Assembly (NCBI RefSeq): GCF_028858725.1
Contig: NC_084773.1
Coordinates: 22,576,850-22,640,849, forward strand
Origin: Colius striatus
Lineage: Eukaryota > Chordata > Aves > Coliiformes > Coliidae
Direction: 5' to 3'
DNA length: 64,000 nucleotides
This document shows, piece after piece, positions 46,910 to 59,214 of this stretch (the stretch's first letter is position 1; the number at the start of each line of letters is the position of its first letter). The notes under the pieces are model-generated. The model saw only the letters and a program-made list of their open reading frames with translations. It searched no databases and had not been told where the DNA came from. The position numbers and the translations under genes were made by a program.

Positions 46910-47901
46910 TGTCCTGGTTTAGGCCCATCAGGGAACAAAGGCCACGATTAGCCTGGAGTACGGAAGAGGCTGAGAATTGCTCAAGGGCAGGGAGAGCTTA
47001 ATTGCCGCTTAAGGTTCAGGACAAAACAGACCAGGCCACTCGGTTTGGGGAAGAAAACAGAAAATAATTTAATGCAACATCAACTAAAACATACCCCCAA
47101 AAACCCAAAACATAACCAAAATGAAACAACACAGAGCAATACATCAATGAAGAGTCCAACCAGCCTTTTGAAGAACACCTTCTTGCCACCCCTCCCCTCT
47201 TCCCGGGCTCAGAGCCCTGATCCTGGGGCTTTTACCTTGCCCCCCCTGAACGGTTCGGGGGGGCAGGCAGTGGGGGTTTCAGTTAGTCTGTTCCCGATAG
47301 CTTCTGCGTTTGTCCCTCCTCAGGACAGGTGAACTCCACACCAGCCCTCCCTGCGAGTCCGTGGGGTAACTCACACGCATGGCAGCCCTGCACGGGCTGC
47401 TCCGATGCCCACTGACTCCAGAGGCTGCAGCTCGTCTCTGCCTCTCGTGTGGGGCTGCTCTGCGGCGTGCAGGCTCTCCAGCATGGCCTGGGCCATGGCC
47501 CCTCCCCACACAGTCCCTCTCCCGTCCGGGCTCACTCACACGGAGCTGCTGGGAACTCTCGGTCCTGCCATGGATCTCCATAGGCTGCAGGGGCACAGCT
47601 GCATTCTCGCCACGGCTTGCAGAGGGGTCTCTGGTCTGTTGCTTCTCCTTCCTTCCTCCTTCTCTGGCTGAAGGGGCCGCGTGGTCGCCTCCATCTCCTG
47701 TCACTCTTACACCTCCCGCCTCGCATTTCAATTCCAGGCCCTAAATAATGATCGCAGAGGCGCAAGATTGGCCCAGCCGGGCCGGAGGTGGGTGTGAACC
47801 CAGGAGCCGGGGGGAGAGTCCGCAAACTCTTTATCGGGTCTTCACTGCAACCCGCTCCCCCTGTTACTAAGCCAAAAGCTGCTCCTTGCTAAACCAGAAC
47901 A
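46910..47901. mobile_element. Solo LTR of an avian endogenous retrovirus type
   Basis: Starts TGTCCTGGTTTAG and ends CTAAACCAGAACA, terminal inverted repeats with the TG...CA boundaries of an LTR, 992 bp long. The start resembles LTRs of bird endogenous retroviruses. No internal gag/pol/env sequence or second LTR is seen, so it would be a solo LTR. The bases next to each end (CTGTG and CCAAG) are not an obvious target-site duplication. Open frames inside it, on both strands, are not regarded as genes. Confidence 0.6.
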
Positions 47902-47934
47902 CCAAGCCAGAGTCTTTGAGGCAACACCACATTG

Positions 47935-48639
<705 letters not shown>

Positions 48640-49215
48640 CCCCACCTCAGCCCCCTCCCCTCCAGCACCAGCCTGGACCCCCGCGGGAGGAGGGTGCTGG
48701 GCGGCTCGTGGCCTGCTCATCCCGCCACAGTGGCCCCACCCCACGACCTTCTGGCCATCTCACTGCCCACCTCTCTGAGGGGGACGAGTGGCACCTCCAG
48801 CCCTGGTGTGCTGGGGAGTGGGTGACAGCCTCGGGGGAGGGTGCTGGGAGCTGTGGGCACCCGCAGGGGTGGGAGAAGCCACTGGTGCGGGAGTGGAGCA
48901 CCCAGGGAAGGTCCATCAGGGGACCAGAGGGACAAGTGGCCCTGTGCCAGGAGAGGCCCAGCCCATGGGGGCTCGTGGTGGAGCTGGATTGGCCCAGGAG
49001 TGGGTGCTGGGGATGCCCCCCGTGCCCTGGGTGGCTGGTGGTGGCCAGTGGCCCACCCTTGGGGTGCTGGAGGAGCTGGGGAGGTCACGGTGGCCATCCC
49101 CGGCAGCGTTGTACCCATCTCACCTGACCCTGGCCCCAGAGGACCTGTCTCAGCACCACCATGTCTGCTTGGCCCTGCTGGACCCACCACAGGACCCATC
49201 ATCTCAGCTTTGAAA
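48640..49215 (+). other. ARHGAP39: ARHGAP39 3' untranslated region
   Basis: Non-array GC-rich sequence directly after the stop codon. It contains no AATAAA; the first one downstream on this strand is at 51934, inside the duplicated block, so the transcript may run through the minisatellite or use a weaker signal. Confidence 0.6.
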
Positions 49216-50790
49216 GACACATCTTGACACTCATCATCTCTTCTGGTCCAGCCCAGCTCATCTTGGCATCTGGAATCGCTGCTTGGTTTTGCTGCCCATC
49301 ATCTCCTCCTGGTCCCAACCAACTCATCTTGGTGCCCATCAGCTCCTCCTGCTCCCAACTGACTCGTCTTCGTACCCATCACCTCCTCCTGACTGACTCA
49401 TCTTGGTGCCCATCACCTCCTCCTGACTGACTCATCTTGGTGCCCATCACCTCCTCCTGCTCCTACTGGACCCATCTTGGTGCCCATCACCTCCTCCTGC
49501 TCCTGACCAAACCATCTTGGTGCCCATCACCTCCTCCTGCTCCTGACCAACCCATCTTGGCATCCTGTCATCTCTGCTTGGCCCTGCTGGACTCAGTGCC
49601 CATTGTCTCCTCCTGGTCCTTCCCAACTCATCTTGGCATCCTGCCATCTCTGCTCGGTCCTGCCAGACACATCTTGGCATCTGTCCTGTCCTTCTGGTCC
49701 TGCTGGGAATGTTTTGCCACTCATGATGCCCTCCACTTCTCCTGGAACCATCTCGATGCCCCTCACATCTGCTTGGCCCTGCTGGACCCATCTTTGGTGC
49801 CCATCATCTCCTGCCCAACCCATCTTGGTGCCCCTTATCTCCTGCTCAGCCCATCTTGGCACCCATCATCTTCTGGTCCTCTTGGACCCACCTTGGCACC
49901 CACAATCTCCTTCCTGTGCTGACAAACCACTCCTGGTGTACCTCATCTCTTCTTGGCCCAGCTTGACCCATCTTGGTGCCCACCATCTCTTCCTGGTCCT
50001 GCCCAACCCAACTTGGCACCCATCACTTTCTGGTCCCCCTGGACCTATTTTTGGTGCCCCTCATCTCCTCCTGCCCAACTCATCTTGGCCCCCATCACCT
50101 TCTCGAAGTCCTGCCCAACTCATCTTGGCTCCCATCACCTTCTCCAGGTCCTGCCCAGCTCATCTTGGCTCCCATCACCTTCTCCAGGTCCTGCCCAGCC
50201 CATCTTGACTCCCATCACCTTCTCCAGGTCCTGCCCAGCTCATCTTGGCCCCCATCACCTTCTCCAGGTCCTGCCCAGCTCATCTTGGCCCCCATCACCT
50301 TCTCCAGGTCCTGCCCAGCTCATCTTGGCCCCCATCACCTTCTCCAGGTCCTGCCCAGCCCATCTTGGCACCCATCACCTTCTCCAGGTTCTGCCCAGCC
50401 CATCTTGGCCCCCATCACCTTCTCCAGGTCCTGCCCAGCCCATCTTGGCCCCCATCACCTCTTGCTTCTCCTGGATGCACCTTGGCACCCTCAATCTCCT
50501 TCTGGTTCTGACCAACCAGTCCTGGTGCCCCTCATCTCTTTGCCCAGCTTGACCCATCTTGGTGCCCACCATCTCCTCCTGCTCCTGCCCATCCTATCTT
50601 GGCACCATCTTGCTTCTCCTGGACCCGTTCTGGTGCCCATCACCTCCCCCTGCCCAACCCATCTTGGTGCCCCCCTCATCTTGTCCTGGTCTTCCTGGAC
50701 CCATCTTGGCACCCATCATCTCCTCCTGCTCCTCTTGCACCCACCTTGGTGCCCATCACCTCCTCCAGCACCCACCCACCCCCAGTGGCA
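49216..50790. repeat. 40 bp minisatellite, full array
   Basis: From 49216 diverged units (CATCTTGGTGCCCATCACCT, CCTCCTGCTCCTGACCAACC) grade into near-perfect units at 50080-50470 (TCTCCAGGTCCTGCCCAGCC), then decay again. The part from 50035 corresponds to the left edge of the window. Perfect units in the middle and decayed ones at both sides suggest growth from the centre. Confidence 0.9.
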
Positions 50791-51089
50791 CCCAACACCC
50801 CCTCCTGGACCCCCCAGTGCCCTCATCTTCCCCATCCCCACCCACCTGGCACCGGGAGGTGCCCCCCAAAGCCACCCCCAAGTGCCTTCGGGTGACATGG
50901 GACGGTGAGGGTGGGGGGCACCCACAGGGGAGGGGGCACCCCAGGAGCACCCATGGGTGGGGAGGGGGTGGGGTGGGACAGGACACCCATCAGAGTCCAG
51001 AGATGTATAAAGAGAGTTATTAATTAGAAGCCCCTAATTATCAACCCAGATGCTGATTTCTCCTCGGGGTTGGGGCGGCCATGGAGGGG
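50791..51089. other. Non-array spacer, copy B
   Basis: Equivalent of 871-1184. Relative to copy A, 9 bp are missing near 50868, leaving the frame that ends CLRVTWDG intact. No recognised gene. Confidence 0.3.
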
Positions 51090-51560
51090 AAGGGGGGGGG
51101 GGTCCCCAAAGTGGAGGGTCTTCAAGGTGGGTGTCACAAGGAAGGGGGTCCCCAAAGTGGTGGGTGTCCCCAGGGCAGGGGTCCCCAAAGTGGGAGTCCT
51201 TAAGGTGGGAGGGGTCCCCAAAGTTGAGGGGGATGTCTCCAAGGTGGAAGGGGGGGGGGGGGGTCACTGAATGGGAGGGTGTCCTTAAGGTGAGGGGTCC
51301 CCAAAGTGAAGGGAGGCGTCCCCAAAGTGGGAGTCCTTAAGGTGGGGGGGGGTCCCCAAGGTGGGTGTCACTAAGGTGGGGGTGTCCCCAAAGTAGGGAG
51401 GGAGGGTCCCCAGGGTGAGAGGGGATCCCCAAGATGGGTGTCCCCAGGGGGAGGGGAGGTCCTCAAGGTGGGTCACCGAGGTGGGGGGGGTCCCCAAGGC
51501 GCAGGGGGTCCCCGAGGTGGATGTCACAGGGTGAGGGGGGTCCCGGGGTGGGGGGACCCC
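51090..51560. repeat. G-rich minisatellite, copy B
   Basis: Equivalent of 1185-1660; same units with shorter G runs at 51090 and 51250. Confidence 0.85.
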
Positions 51561-51969
51561 CAGCGCTACCTCCCAGCTCTGCTCACTGCCAGGCGTGGGG
51601 GGGAGGATGCACAGGGGGAGAGTGGGGGGTGACACCGGTGTGTGGGGGTGGGGGGTCCCCCAGGGCCGGGAGGGGTCCCCACTTCCTCTGTTCCCATTTA
51701 ACCCTTCTCCCCCTCAGCTTTTGTATTTCCCCTCTCTCTTTTTCCCCTTTTTTCCCCTTTTTTTCCGTTTCAGCCTTTTATTTATTATGAAGCCGACTCC
51801 GAGCATCTCCCCGAGCCCCCCCACCCCCGCGGCTGTGGGACCCTCCCCGCGCGTGGGCCGGGGGCGTGGGGAATCCAGATTGGGGGGAGGGGTCCAGAGG
51901 CACCACCCCCCGCCCCTCCCCCCACGGCGTGTGAATAAAAAGCGTCTGGCCGGTGCTGCTCGTTCCCTC
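51561..51969 (+). other. Non-array segment ending in a poly(A) signal, copy B
   Basis: Equivalent of 1661-2079. As the first non-repetitive + strand sequence with an AATAAA after the ARHGAP39 stop, it is a candidate for that gene's distal 3' end. Confidence 0.4.
51934..51939 (+). terminator. AATAAA polyadenylation signal, copy B
   Basis: Same context as 2030-2035, 3.3 kb after the ARHGAP39 stop codon. Confidence 0.5.
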
Positions 51970-51974
51970 TGGAG

Positions 51975-52670
51975 CCCATCAGTGGGGGGCTATGGGGGGC
52001 TATATGGGCTATAAGGGGGCTATGGGGGGCTGTAGGGGCTATGCTGAGGCTATGGGGGGCTACCAAGATACTATGGGGGCTATGAGGGCTATGGGGGGCT
52101 ATGAAGGGGCTATGGGGGGGCTATGAGGGGGATATGAGGAGGCTATGGGGGGCTATAGGGGCTATGAAGGGGTTATAGGGGATATGAAGGGGCTATATGG
52201 GCTATGGGGGGCTATATGGGCTATAAGGGGGCTATATAGGCTATGAAGGGGCTATGAGGATGCTATAGGGGCTATGGGGGGCTATAGGGGCTCTGAGGAG
52301 GCTATGGGGGGCTATGAAGGGGCTACAGGGACTATGAGAAGGCTATGGGGGGCTATGAAGGGGCTATAGGGACTATGAGAAGGCTATGGGGGGCTATGAG
52401 GAGGCTATAGGGGGCTATAGGGGCTATGAGAAGGCTATGGGGAGATATATATGGTGTCTATAGGCTTCGGGGATGCCTATAGGGATATATGTGGGTGCCT
52501 ACAGACTTATGGGGGTGTCTGTATGGTCATGTGTGTGTCTATAGGGATACGTGTGTGTGTGTCAGTAGGGTTATGGGGGTGTCTATAGGGATATATGTGG
52601 GTGCCTATATGGTTATGGGGATGTCTCTAGGGATATATGTGGGTGTCTATAGGGTTAAAGGGGTGTCTGT
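51975..52670. repeat. GGGGGCTATGA and GTGTCTATAGGG minisatellites, copy B
   Basis: Equivalent of 2080-2885. The GGGGGCTATGA part is shorter and rearranged relative to copy A; the part from 52446 is unchanged. Confidence 0.9.
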
Positions 52671-53200
52671 AAGGATCCGAGAGGATCCCCAATGGATCCT
52701 GGGCAGAACCCCCCAAAAAAAAAGACCTCAACGGACCCAGGATAGAGGCTGGATGGATGCCGGATGGATCCCAACCAGATCCCAGCACAGAACCCAAACA
52801 GATCCTGGACAGTCTCCCCCAAAAAGACCTAAATGGACCCAGAGCAGAGGCTGGATGGATCCCAAATGGATCCCAGGCAACCTCCCCCTCCCCAAAAGGC
52901 TCTGAATAGACCCAGGATACAGCCTGGATGGATCCCAGCCCAGAGACAAAACAGATCCTGGATAAACCCTCCCAAAAAGACCCTAAATGGACCCAGGACA
53001 CAACCTGGATGGATCCCAGCCCAGAGACAAAACAGATCCTGGACAAAACCCCTGCAAGAAGACCCTAAATGGACCCAGGACACAACCTGGATGGATCCCA
53101 GCCCAGAGACAAAATGGATCCTGGACAAAACCCCCATAAAAAGACTGTAAATGGACCCTGGGCAGAGCCTGGATGGCCCCTGGATGGTTCCCAGCCAGAT
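52671..53200. repeat. About 80 bp tandem repeat, copy B
   Basis: Equivalent of 2886-3345 with one additional unit (about 52955-53045). Confidence 0.85.
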
Positions 53201-53259
53201 CCCATTTGGCCCTTGCACCTGCTTTGGGATTTTGAGGCTTTTCCCCTTTTTTTCTGCAG

Positions 53260-53308
53260 CTTTTCCTGGATGACACCAAAGTGAAGAACTTCATCACTTG
53301 CTTCAAAG
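53260..53308 (+). CDS. C8orf82: C8orf82 internal exon, copy B
   Basis: Identical in sequence and splice sites to 3397-3445: LFLDDTKVKNFITCFK plus one base. Here the gene has its expected neighbour, ARHGAP39, upstream on the same strand as in human. An upstream exon with the start codon should lie between 48640 and 53250 and was not recognised, as in copy A. Confidence 0.85.
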
Positions 53309-53312
53309 GTAC

Positions 53313-53905
53313 TGGGATCCCCCCAAAACCCCCCCAAATCCTCCCCCTCAAAAATGATGCCTCAAAATGCCCCCCAAAACCAAAATCCCCGCAAAATTAT
53401 CCCCCAGATCCTCTCTGACCCCTTCCAAAGACCCAAATCCCACCCTAAAACCCCCACAAATAAGCCTCCCAAATCCCCCCAAAAAACCAAACCCCAACTC
53501 CCCCCGACCTCAAAAGCCCCCAAATCCCAACAATCCCCCTCAAATCCCCCCAGAGCATCCCAAAACCTCCCAAATCCCCACCAAAAAGCCCCCAAATTCT
53601 CTCCAACCCCCCCAAAAATGTCAAAATCCACCCAAACCCCCCAAAATATCCCCCCAAACAATCCCCAAAGTCTCCAAATCCCCTCAAATCACCCCAAAAA
53701 ACACAAAAGCCCCACAGAAACCCCCAAATCCTCTCCAGTCCCCCCAAAATAAATCCCCCAAAAATCCCCAAAGCCCCCAAATCCCCCCCAAAAAACCCCA
53801 AATCCCCTCCAACTCTCTCCAAAAACAATCAAAATCCCCCCAACCCCCCCAAATCTCCTCAGAACCCCTCCAAAAAACCAAATCACCCCAAAATCCCTCC
53901 TCCCC
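53313..53905. repeat. C/A-rich low-complexity intron, copy B
   Basis: Equivalent of 3450-4040; no length change seen. Confidence 0.85.
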
Positions 53906-53919
53906 ATCACCATTCAGTA

Positions 53920-54945
53920 GCGTTTTAGCCTTAATTATGGTCTTTAATTAGAGACTCATCTTTATTTGGGGTCTCATCTGTATTGGGGGGGGCTGTGGGG
54001 TGGGGAGAAGATACTCTCATCCCCTTCATCGCCTTCGTAGGTGCCAAAACATCCTCCTCTCAACCTAATTTGCATATTAATCACCACCTTAATTAACCAC
54101 TTCCTGCCCTTAATTGCTCCCAGGCACTTGGTAACACTGATCCCTACTCCCCTCCCCCCCAAACCTCCCTCAGCCCCTTCAAATCGCTTTCCCATTAAGG
54201 AACACCCCCCTTTCTCCGGTGTTAATTAGGGGAGGGTTAATTAACGAGGGTGTGAGATTAATTAACGTTGCCTTCCTCACTCACCTGGAGCTGAACCCTG
54301 GCAGCCTCTATGGGAGGGTTCATTATGGAGAATTGGGGGTTAGTTAGGAGGGTTGGGGTTAATTATGGAGAGTTGGGGGTTAATTAGGAGGGTGGAAGTT
54401 AATTAGGAGGTTTAGGGGTTAATTAGTGGGGTTACTTAGGGTTCATCCTGGCAGGTATCACCTTCCTCTTCCTCACTCCCTTAGCAGTGGTTGTTCTGAG
54501 CAGGTTTAATCATGAGAGGACTGAGGGTTGGAGGTTAATTAGGAGGGTTGGAGGTTAATTAGGAGCACACGGAGTTAATTGTGGGAAGGGGTTAATGATG
54601 GTTTATCCCAGCAGACGTTGCCTTCCTCATCTTCTTCTTCCTCACCCTCCCTTAGCAGCACTGCAGCAGTTCCAAGTGGGTTAATCATGGGGGGACTGAG
54701 GGTTAGTTAGGGGGGGCTGGAGGTTAATTAGGAGGCTTAGGTTAATTAGGAGCGCTGGAGGTTAATTGTGGGAAGGGGTTAATGATGGTTTATCCCAGCA
54801 GACGTTGCCTTCCTCCTCCTCTTCTTCCTCACCCTCCCTTCGCAGCCCCGCAGAGGCCGTTCCCAGCGGGCTAACCACGAGCGGCGATGCGGCTTAATTA
54901 AAAGGGGGGGCTGTTAATTAAGGAGAGGCGCGGGTTAATGAGGGT
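53920..54945. repeat. TTAATTA-rich repeats with exon-like copies, copy B
   Basis: Equivalent of 4056-5080, with the same four exon-3-like units (near 54267, 54452, 54610 and 54796). Confidence 0.75.
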
Positions 54946-54957
54946 CCATCCCGGCAG

Positions 54958-55463
54958 ACGTGACCTTCCTCACGTTCTTCTTCACGCGGCTGGAGCGGAA
55001 CCGCAGCGGCCGCTACGAGCGCGAATTCCCGTTCGTGTCCCGCTGCGGCGCGGAGCGCAACCTCCTGCGCTGCGAGCACAGACCCATCGTCTTCACCCGC
55101 CTCCTGCCCCCGGACGCCTCCTCCTCAGCCTCCTCCTGCTCCCGCCGCGCCGTGCTGTCGTTCTGCGGCGGCGGGGAGCGGCTGGCCGTGCCGCTCCGGC
55201 CCGAGGCGCTGGTGATGCTGCCGGAGAACGGGCGCTTGTACCACCCGGCGCCGGGCCGGGCGGGGGGCGCGGGGCCGGTGCGCTCGGCGCTGGCTCTGGA
55301 GTGGGGGTCCCGCTTGGAGTACGAGCAGGGGCCGGAGCAGCCCCCGACTCACTTTTGGTGGGAGGGGAAGAGGTATCGGCTCACGGGGGAGCTGGTGGAG
55401 CTGCTGCGGGGAGGGGAAGGGGCGGGGGAGGCGGAGAGCGGCGGGGCCGCGGGGCGGGGGTGA
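54958..55463 (+). CDS. C8orf82: C8orf82 terminal coding exon, copy B
   Basis: Encodes the same residues as 5095-5600, from D-VTFLTFFFTRL to the Gly/Glu-rich tail, with TGA at 55461. There is no difference in protein between the copies over 168 residues, in contrast with the damaged LRRC14 and altered GPT in the same block. The first change after it is three extra bases (GAG) near 55563 in the 3' untranslated region. Confidence 0.9.
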
Positions 55464-55629
55464 GGCTTGGAGGGGGTGGGAAGGGGCATTGCATAGCCCC
55501 GGGCGAGGAGGAGGAGGAGGCAGAGCTGGTGCTCAGCCACACCGTGTGGCTGATGCTGTGGTGAGGTGCCACAGCACCTGTGCCGGTGCCAGGGATGTGG
55601 GTGTTGTGTGTGGGTCCCCCCACTGTGCT

Positions 55630-55635
55630 ATTAAA
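55630..55635 (+). terminator. C8orf82: ATTAAA polyadenylation signal of C8orf82, copy B
   Basis: 167 bp after the stop codon, same context as 5762-5767. Confidence 0.6.
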
Positions 55636-56290
55636 GGTCTCTGGCAATTGAAATGAGCCCAGAGGTGATGGGTGCCACTGCAGTGGTGTGGGTGCAGCTG
55701 TGGAGAGGTTGGTGCTGCTATGGTGAGGTTGGTGCAGCTGTGGTGGGTGACACACGGTGCTACTGCCACAGTGTGGGTGTCCCCATGGGTGCTGCCACGG
55801 TGACAGTGTTGCTGCCACACTGTGGGTGCCACTGTGGTGATGTTGGCTGGTGTGTAGAGGGAAGGGAGGTTCTTCAGAGGGATGTGGCCATGGGCTGAGG
55901 TTGCCTGAGGGCAAGGAGCCAGCAGAGTGCCCAAGGGGGCAAGAAGGCCAGTGGCAGCCTGGCTGGGCTCAGCAGTGGGGTGGCAGCAGCCCCAGGGCAG
56001 GGATTGTCCCCTGTGCTGGGCCCTGGGGAGGCTGCAGCTCCAGGGCTGTGTCAGTGCTGGGCCCCTTACTCACTGCCACAGGGACACTGAGGGGCTGCAG
56101 CTCCAGGGCTGTGCTCAGTGCTGGGCCCCCTCACTCACTGCCACAGGGACACTGAGGGGCTGCAGGGAGAGGAGAAGATGCACTGGGAAGCTCTGGGCTA
56201 AATGAGGGTACCTGAGGCAAAGGTTCAGTCTGCAGAGAACCAGGCTCAGAGGAGATCTGATCACTCTGACTCCCTGGCTGTGGCTGAGAG
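55636..56290. other. Intergenic, copy B
   Basis: Equivalent of 5768-6423 with the 70 bp tandem pair; small indels in each unit (one base lost near 56051, one C gained near 56128). Confidence 0.7.
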
Positions 56291-56579
56291 GGTCAGTCTC
56301 TGCTGCCAAGTTAAAAGCTACAGGCCAAGAGGAAAGGGGCTCAGGGTGCCCCAGGGGAGGTTGAGGCTGGAGCTGAGGCAGAACTGTTTCCCTGAGAGGG
56401 GTGTCAGCCCCTGTGCCAGGCTGCCCAGGGAGCTGGGGGAGTGCCCAGCCCTGGAGGGGTCCCAGAGCCGTGGGGCTGAGGTGCTTGAGGGCCGTGGCTC
56501 AGTGGTGGCTGTGGCACTGTGGGGTCAGGGTTGGACTCCAGCAGCTCAAAGGGCTTTTCCATCTGTAATGATTCTCTGG
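56291..56579 (+). mobile_element. CR1 LINE 3' tail, copy B, first
   Basis: Same insertion as 6424-6711, with the same 5' truncation point, so it was present before the block was duplicated. Confidence 0.85.
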
Positions 56580-56821
56580 TCAGTGCCCTGTGTGCCAGAA
56601 CAGCAGGCAGCTCTCTCCTTGGTCCATTAAAAGCAGAAGAGCTCCATCCCCTCCGCTGAGCTCTGCCACTTCCTCCTGCCAAGCATCCCAGGAGGACTTG
56701 GGTTAATCGGGCAAGGTGGGGTTGGCTTTAATGAACTCACCATAACCGAGTGGCACAGCCCAGAGCCCGGCACAGCGCCCCGAGGTGAAGCTTCCCTGGG
56801 GGGGGGATGCTACAAGCTGAA

Positions 56822-57330
56822 CTAGTCGATGGCTCCGTAGCGCTGGAGGCTGGTCGCCCACACGGCGTCTGCTCTACCCGCGCTCGCCAGCAGCCGGCAC
56901 AGCTCCCGCTGCAGCGTGTGAAGGTTTTGGGGTCCCTCCCCCAGCGGGCAGCTTACCCCAGGAGCTGCCTGAGTCTCCCAGAAAGCCTGGAGGAGTACAA
57001 ATCGAGTTCCTTGAGGGCAGGCAGGGCCCGGAGGTGAGCGGCCAAGCAGCGGATGCCGGCGTCCGTGCCCGGGGGCCGTGCGGCGCACGTCCACGTTGCT
57101 GTAGGGCAGCTTGAGGCTGCGCAGCGCGGGGAAGCGGCTGAGGTGAGGCAGCACTTCGCACAGCCCCGCCAGCCCCAGGTTGTTGAAGCGTGAAACAACT
57201 CTGCGGACGGCGGCAGGCTCCAGGGAGTCCAGCAGGGAGACGACGGTGGAGACGGAGAGCTCCTCGGCGTGGAAGTCGCGGCAGAGCAGGCGCAGGGGGG
57301 CGCAGGGCGAGCGGAGGGCGGCGCGCAGCA
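56822..57330 (-). pseudogene. LRRC14: LRRC14 last-exon remnant, copy B
   Basis: Same truncated and internally deleted LRRC14 piece as 6954-7461, plus its own damage. One extra C in GTGCCCGGGGGCC (near 57069) shifts the frame after RRTAPG, garbling the next 50 or so residues. By chance the shift brings the true C-terminal RELCRLLASAGRADAVWAT back into frame, giving one continuous 169-residue frame that is not the family sequence in its middle. Two conserved positions are also changed relative to copy A: Leu to Ser in VVLRFNNLG, and Gly to Ser in PHLGRF. The minus-strand ATTAAA (56727-56732) is kept. Confidence 0.8.
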
Positions 57331-57660
57331 ATAGGGCACCCCTAAGCCAGCCCCCATCAATAGGGCATCCTATAGCACCCCTAAGCCAGCCCCCATCAAT
57401 AGGGCATCTTAGAGCACCCCTAACCCAGCCCTCTATCTATAGGGCATCCTATAGCACCTCTAATCCAGCCCCCCATCAATAGGGCACCCCACAGCACCCC
57501 TAGATCTGCACCTCATCAATAGGGTACCCCTAACCCAGCCCTCTCTCAATAGGACATCCCATAGCACTCCTAACCCTATCCCCCATTAATAGGGCACCCT
57601 ATAGCACTCCTAACCCAGCTCCCCATCAATAGGGAACCCCAGGGCAGGACCCATGACCCA
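57331..57660. repeat. About 46 bp minisatellite, copy B
   Basis: Equivalent of 7461-7860, about one unit shorter. Confidence 0.9.
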
Positions 57661-57724
57661 CCCCTCTTAATGAGGGGTACCCCCAGCACCCCATAAAGGA
57701 AGCCTACAGCAGGATCTCCAACAC

Positions 57725-58920
57725 CCCCCTTCCCTCCCTGGGCCCCCCTGTGCTGCCCTCACACCCCTCAACCCCCCTCAGCTGCCCTCACCCCCCCCAA
57801 TCCCCGGGGTCCCCTTCAGCTGCCCTCACCCCCCCCAATCCCCGGGGTCCCCTTCATCTGCCCTCAACCCCCTAATCCCTGGGGTCTCCCTCAGCTGCCC
57901 TCACCCCCCCCAATCCCCGAGGTCCCCTTCATCTGCCCTCAACCCCCCAATCCCCGAGGTCCCCTTCAGCTGCCCTCACGCCTCCCCAGTCCCCGGGGAC
58001 CCCTCAGTTGCCCTGACTCCCCCCAATCCCCGAGGCCCCCCTCAGCTGCCCTCACCCCCCCCAATCCCCGGCGCCCCCCTCAGCTGCCCTCACCCGCGCC
58101 CAATCCCCGGGGACCCCTCAGTTGCCCTGACTCCCCCCAAAACCCGAGGCCCCCCTCAGCTGCCCTCACCCCCCCCAATCCCCGGCGCCCCCCTCAGCTG
58201 CCCTCACCCGCGCCCAATCCCCGGGGACCCCTCAGCTGCCCTCACGCCCCCCCAATCCCCGAGGCCCCCCTCAGCTGCCCTCACGCCCCCCCAATCTCCG
58301 GGGCCCCCTTCAGCTGCCCTCACGCCCCCCAATCCCCGGGGTCCCCCTCAGCTGCCCTCACCCCCACCAATCCCCGGCGTCCCCCTCAGCTGCCCTCACG
58401 CCCCCCCAATCCCCGAGGACCCCTCAGCTGCCCTCACGCCCCCTCAATCCCCGGGGTCCCCCTCAGCTGCCCTCACGCCCCCCAATCCCCGGGGTCCCCC
58501 TCAGCTGCCCTCACGTCCCCCAATCCCCGGGGTCCCCCTCAGCTGCCCTCACGCCCCCCTAATCTCCGAGGCCCCCCTCAGCTGCCCTCATGCCCCCCCA
58601 ATCTCCGGGGTCCCCCTCAGCTGCCCTCACGCCCCCCAGTCCCCGGGGACCCCTCAGCTGCCCTCACCCCCCCCAATCCCCGGGGACCCCCTCAGCTGCC
58701 CTCACGGCCCCCCAATCCCCGAGGACCCCTCAGCTGCCCTCACCCCCCCAATCCCCGGGGCCCCCCTCAGCTGCCCTCACGCCCCCCCCAATCCCCGGGG
58801 CCCCCCTCAGCTGCCCTCACGCCCCCCCCAATCCCCGGGGTCCCCCTCAGCTGCCCTCACCCCCCCAATCCCCGGGGCCCCCCTCAGCTGCCCTCACCCC
58901 CCTAATCCCCGGGGCCCCCC
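57725..58920. repeat. 37-38 bp C-rich minisatellite, copy B
   Basis: About 31 units against about 47 in copy A, and the internal variants (CCCGCGCCCAATCC, GTTGCCCTGACTCC) are arranged differently. Only the units at both ends can be paired with copy A by eye, so the two arrays have turned over independently. Confidence 0.9.
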
Positions 58921-58930
58921 TCAGCTCACC

Positions 58931-59197
58931 TTCCGCTCCCGCCGGATCCTTCACGGCCGCGCTTCCAGGCATGCGCACTGCACCCCGGCACCGCCCCTCC
59001 GCCAATCAGAGCGAGAGTTTCACCACGGAAGGCGGGCCCGGCGTCGTTACTAGGTGCCGCCTGCGATCCTCGCCCGCCCATTGGCTGCGCCGTGTCTGTC
59101 ATCGCTTCCTCCCTTCTTATTGGCTGAAGGGCGGCGGCAGCGGGAAGTTCGATCTGAGGCTCAGCGCGTTGGCAGCCCTGCACTGGCGTCTCTGCAG
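58931..59197. promoter_or_regulatory. CpG-rich two-way promoter, copy B
   Basis: Same NRF1-type site, CCAAT box, two ATTGG boxes and two outward-facing splice donors as 9711-9978. I see a single base change (CTGGCCTC to CTGGCGTC near 59187). It is among the best preserved non-coding stretches of the block. Confidence 0.7.
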
Positions 59198-59214
59198 GTT
59201 GGGGGGGGGGGGGG

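Noticed and set aside
47279-47744. Open frames on both strands inside the LTR
   Set aside because: They overlap on opposite strands inside a non-coding LTR and match no retroviral protein that I recognise.
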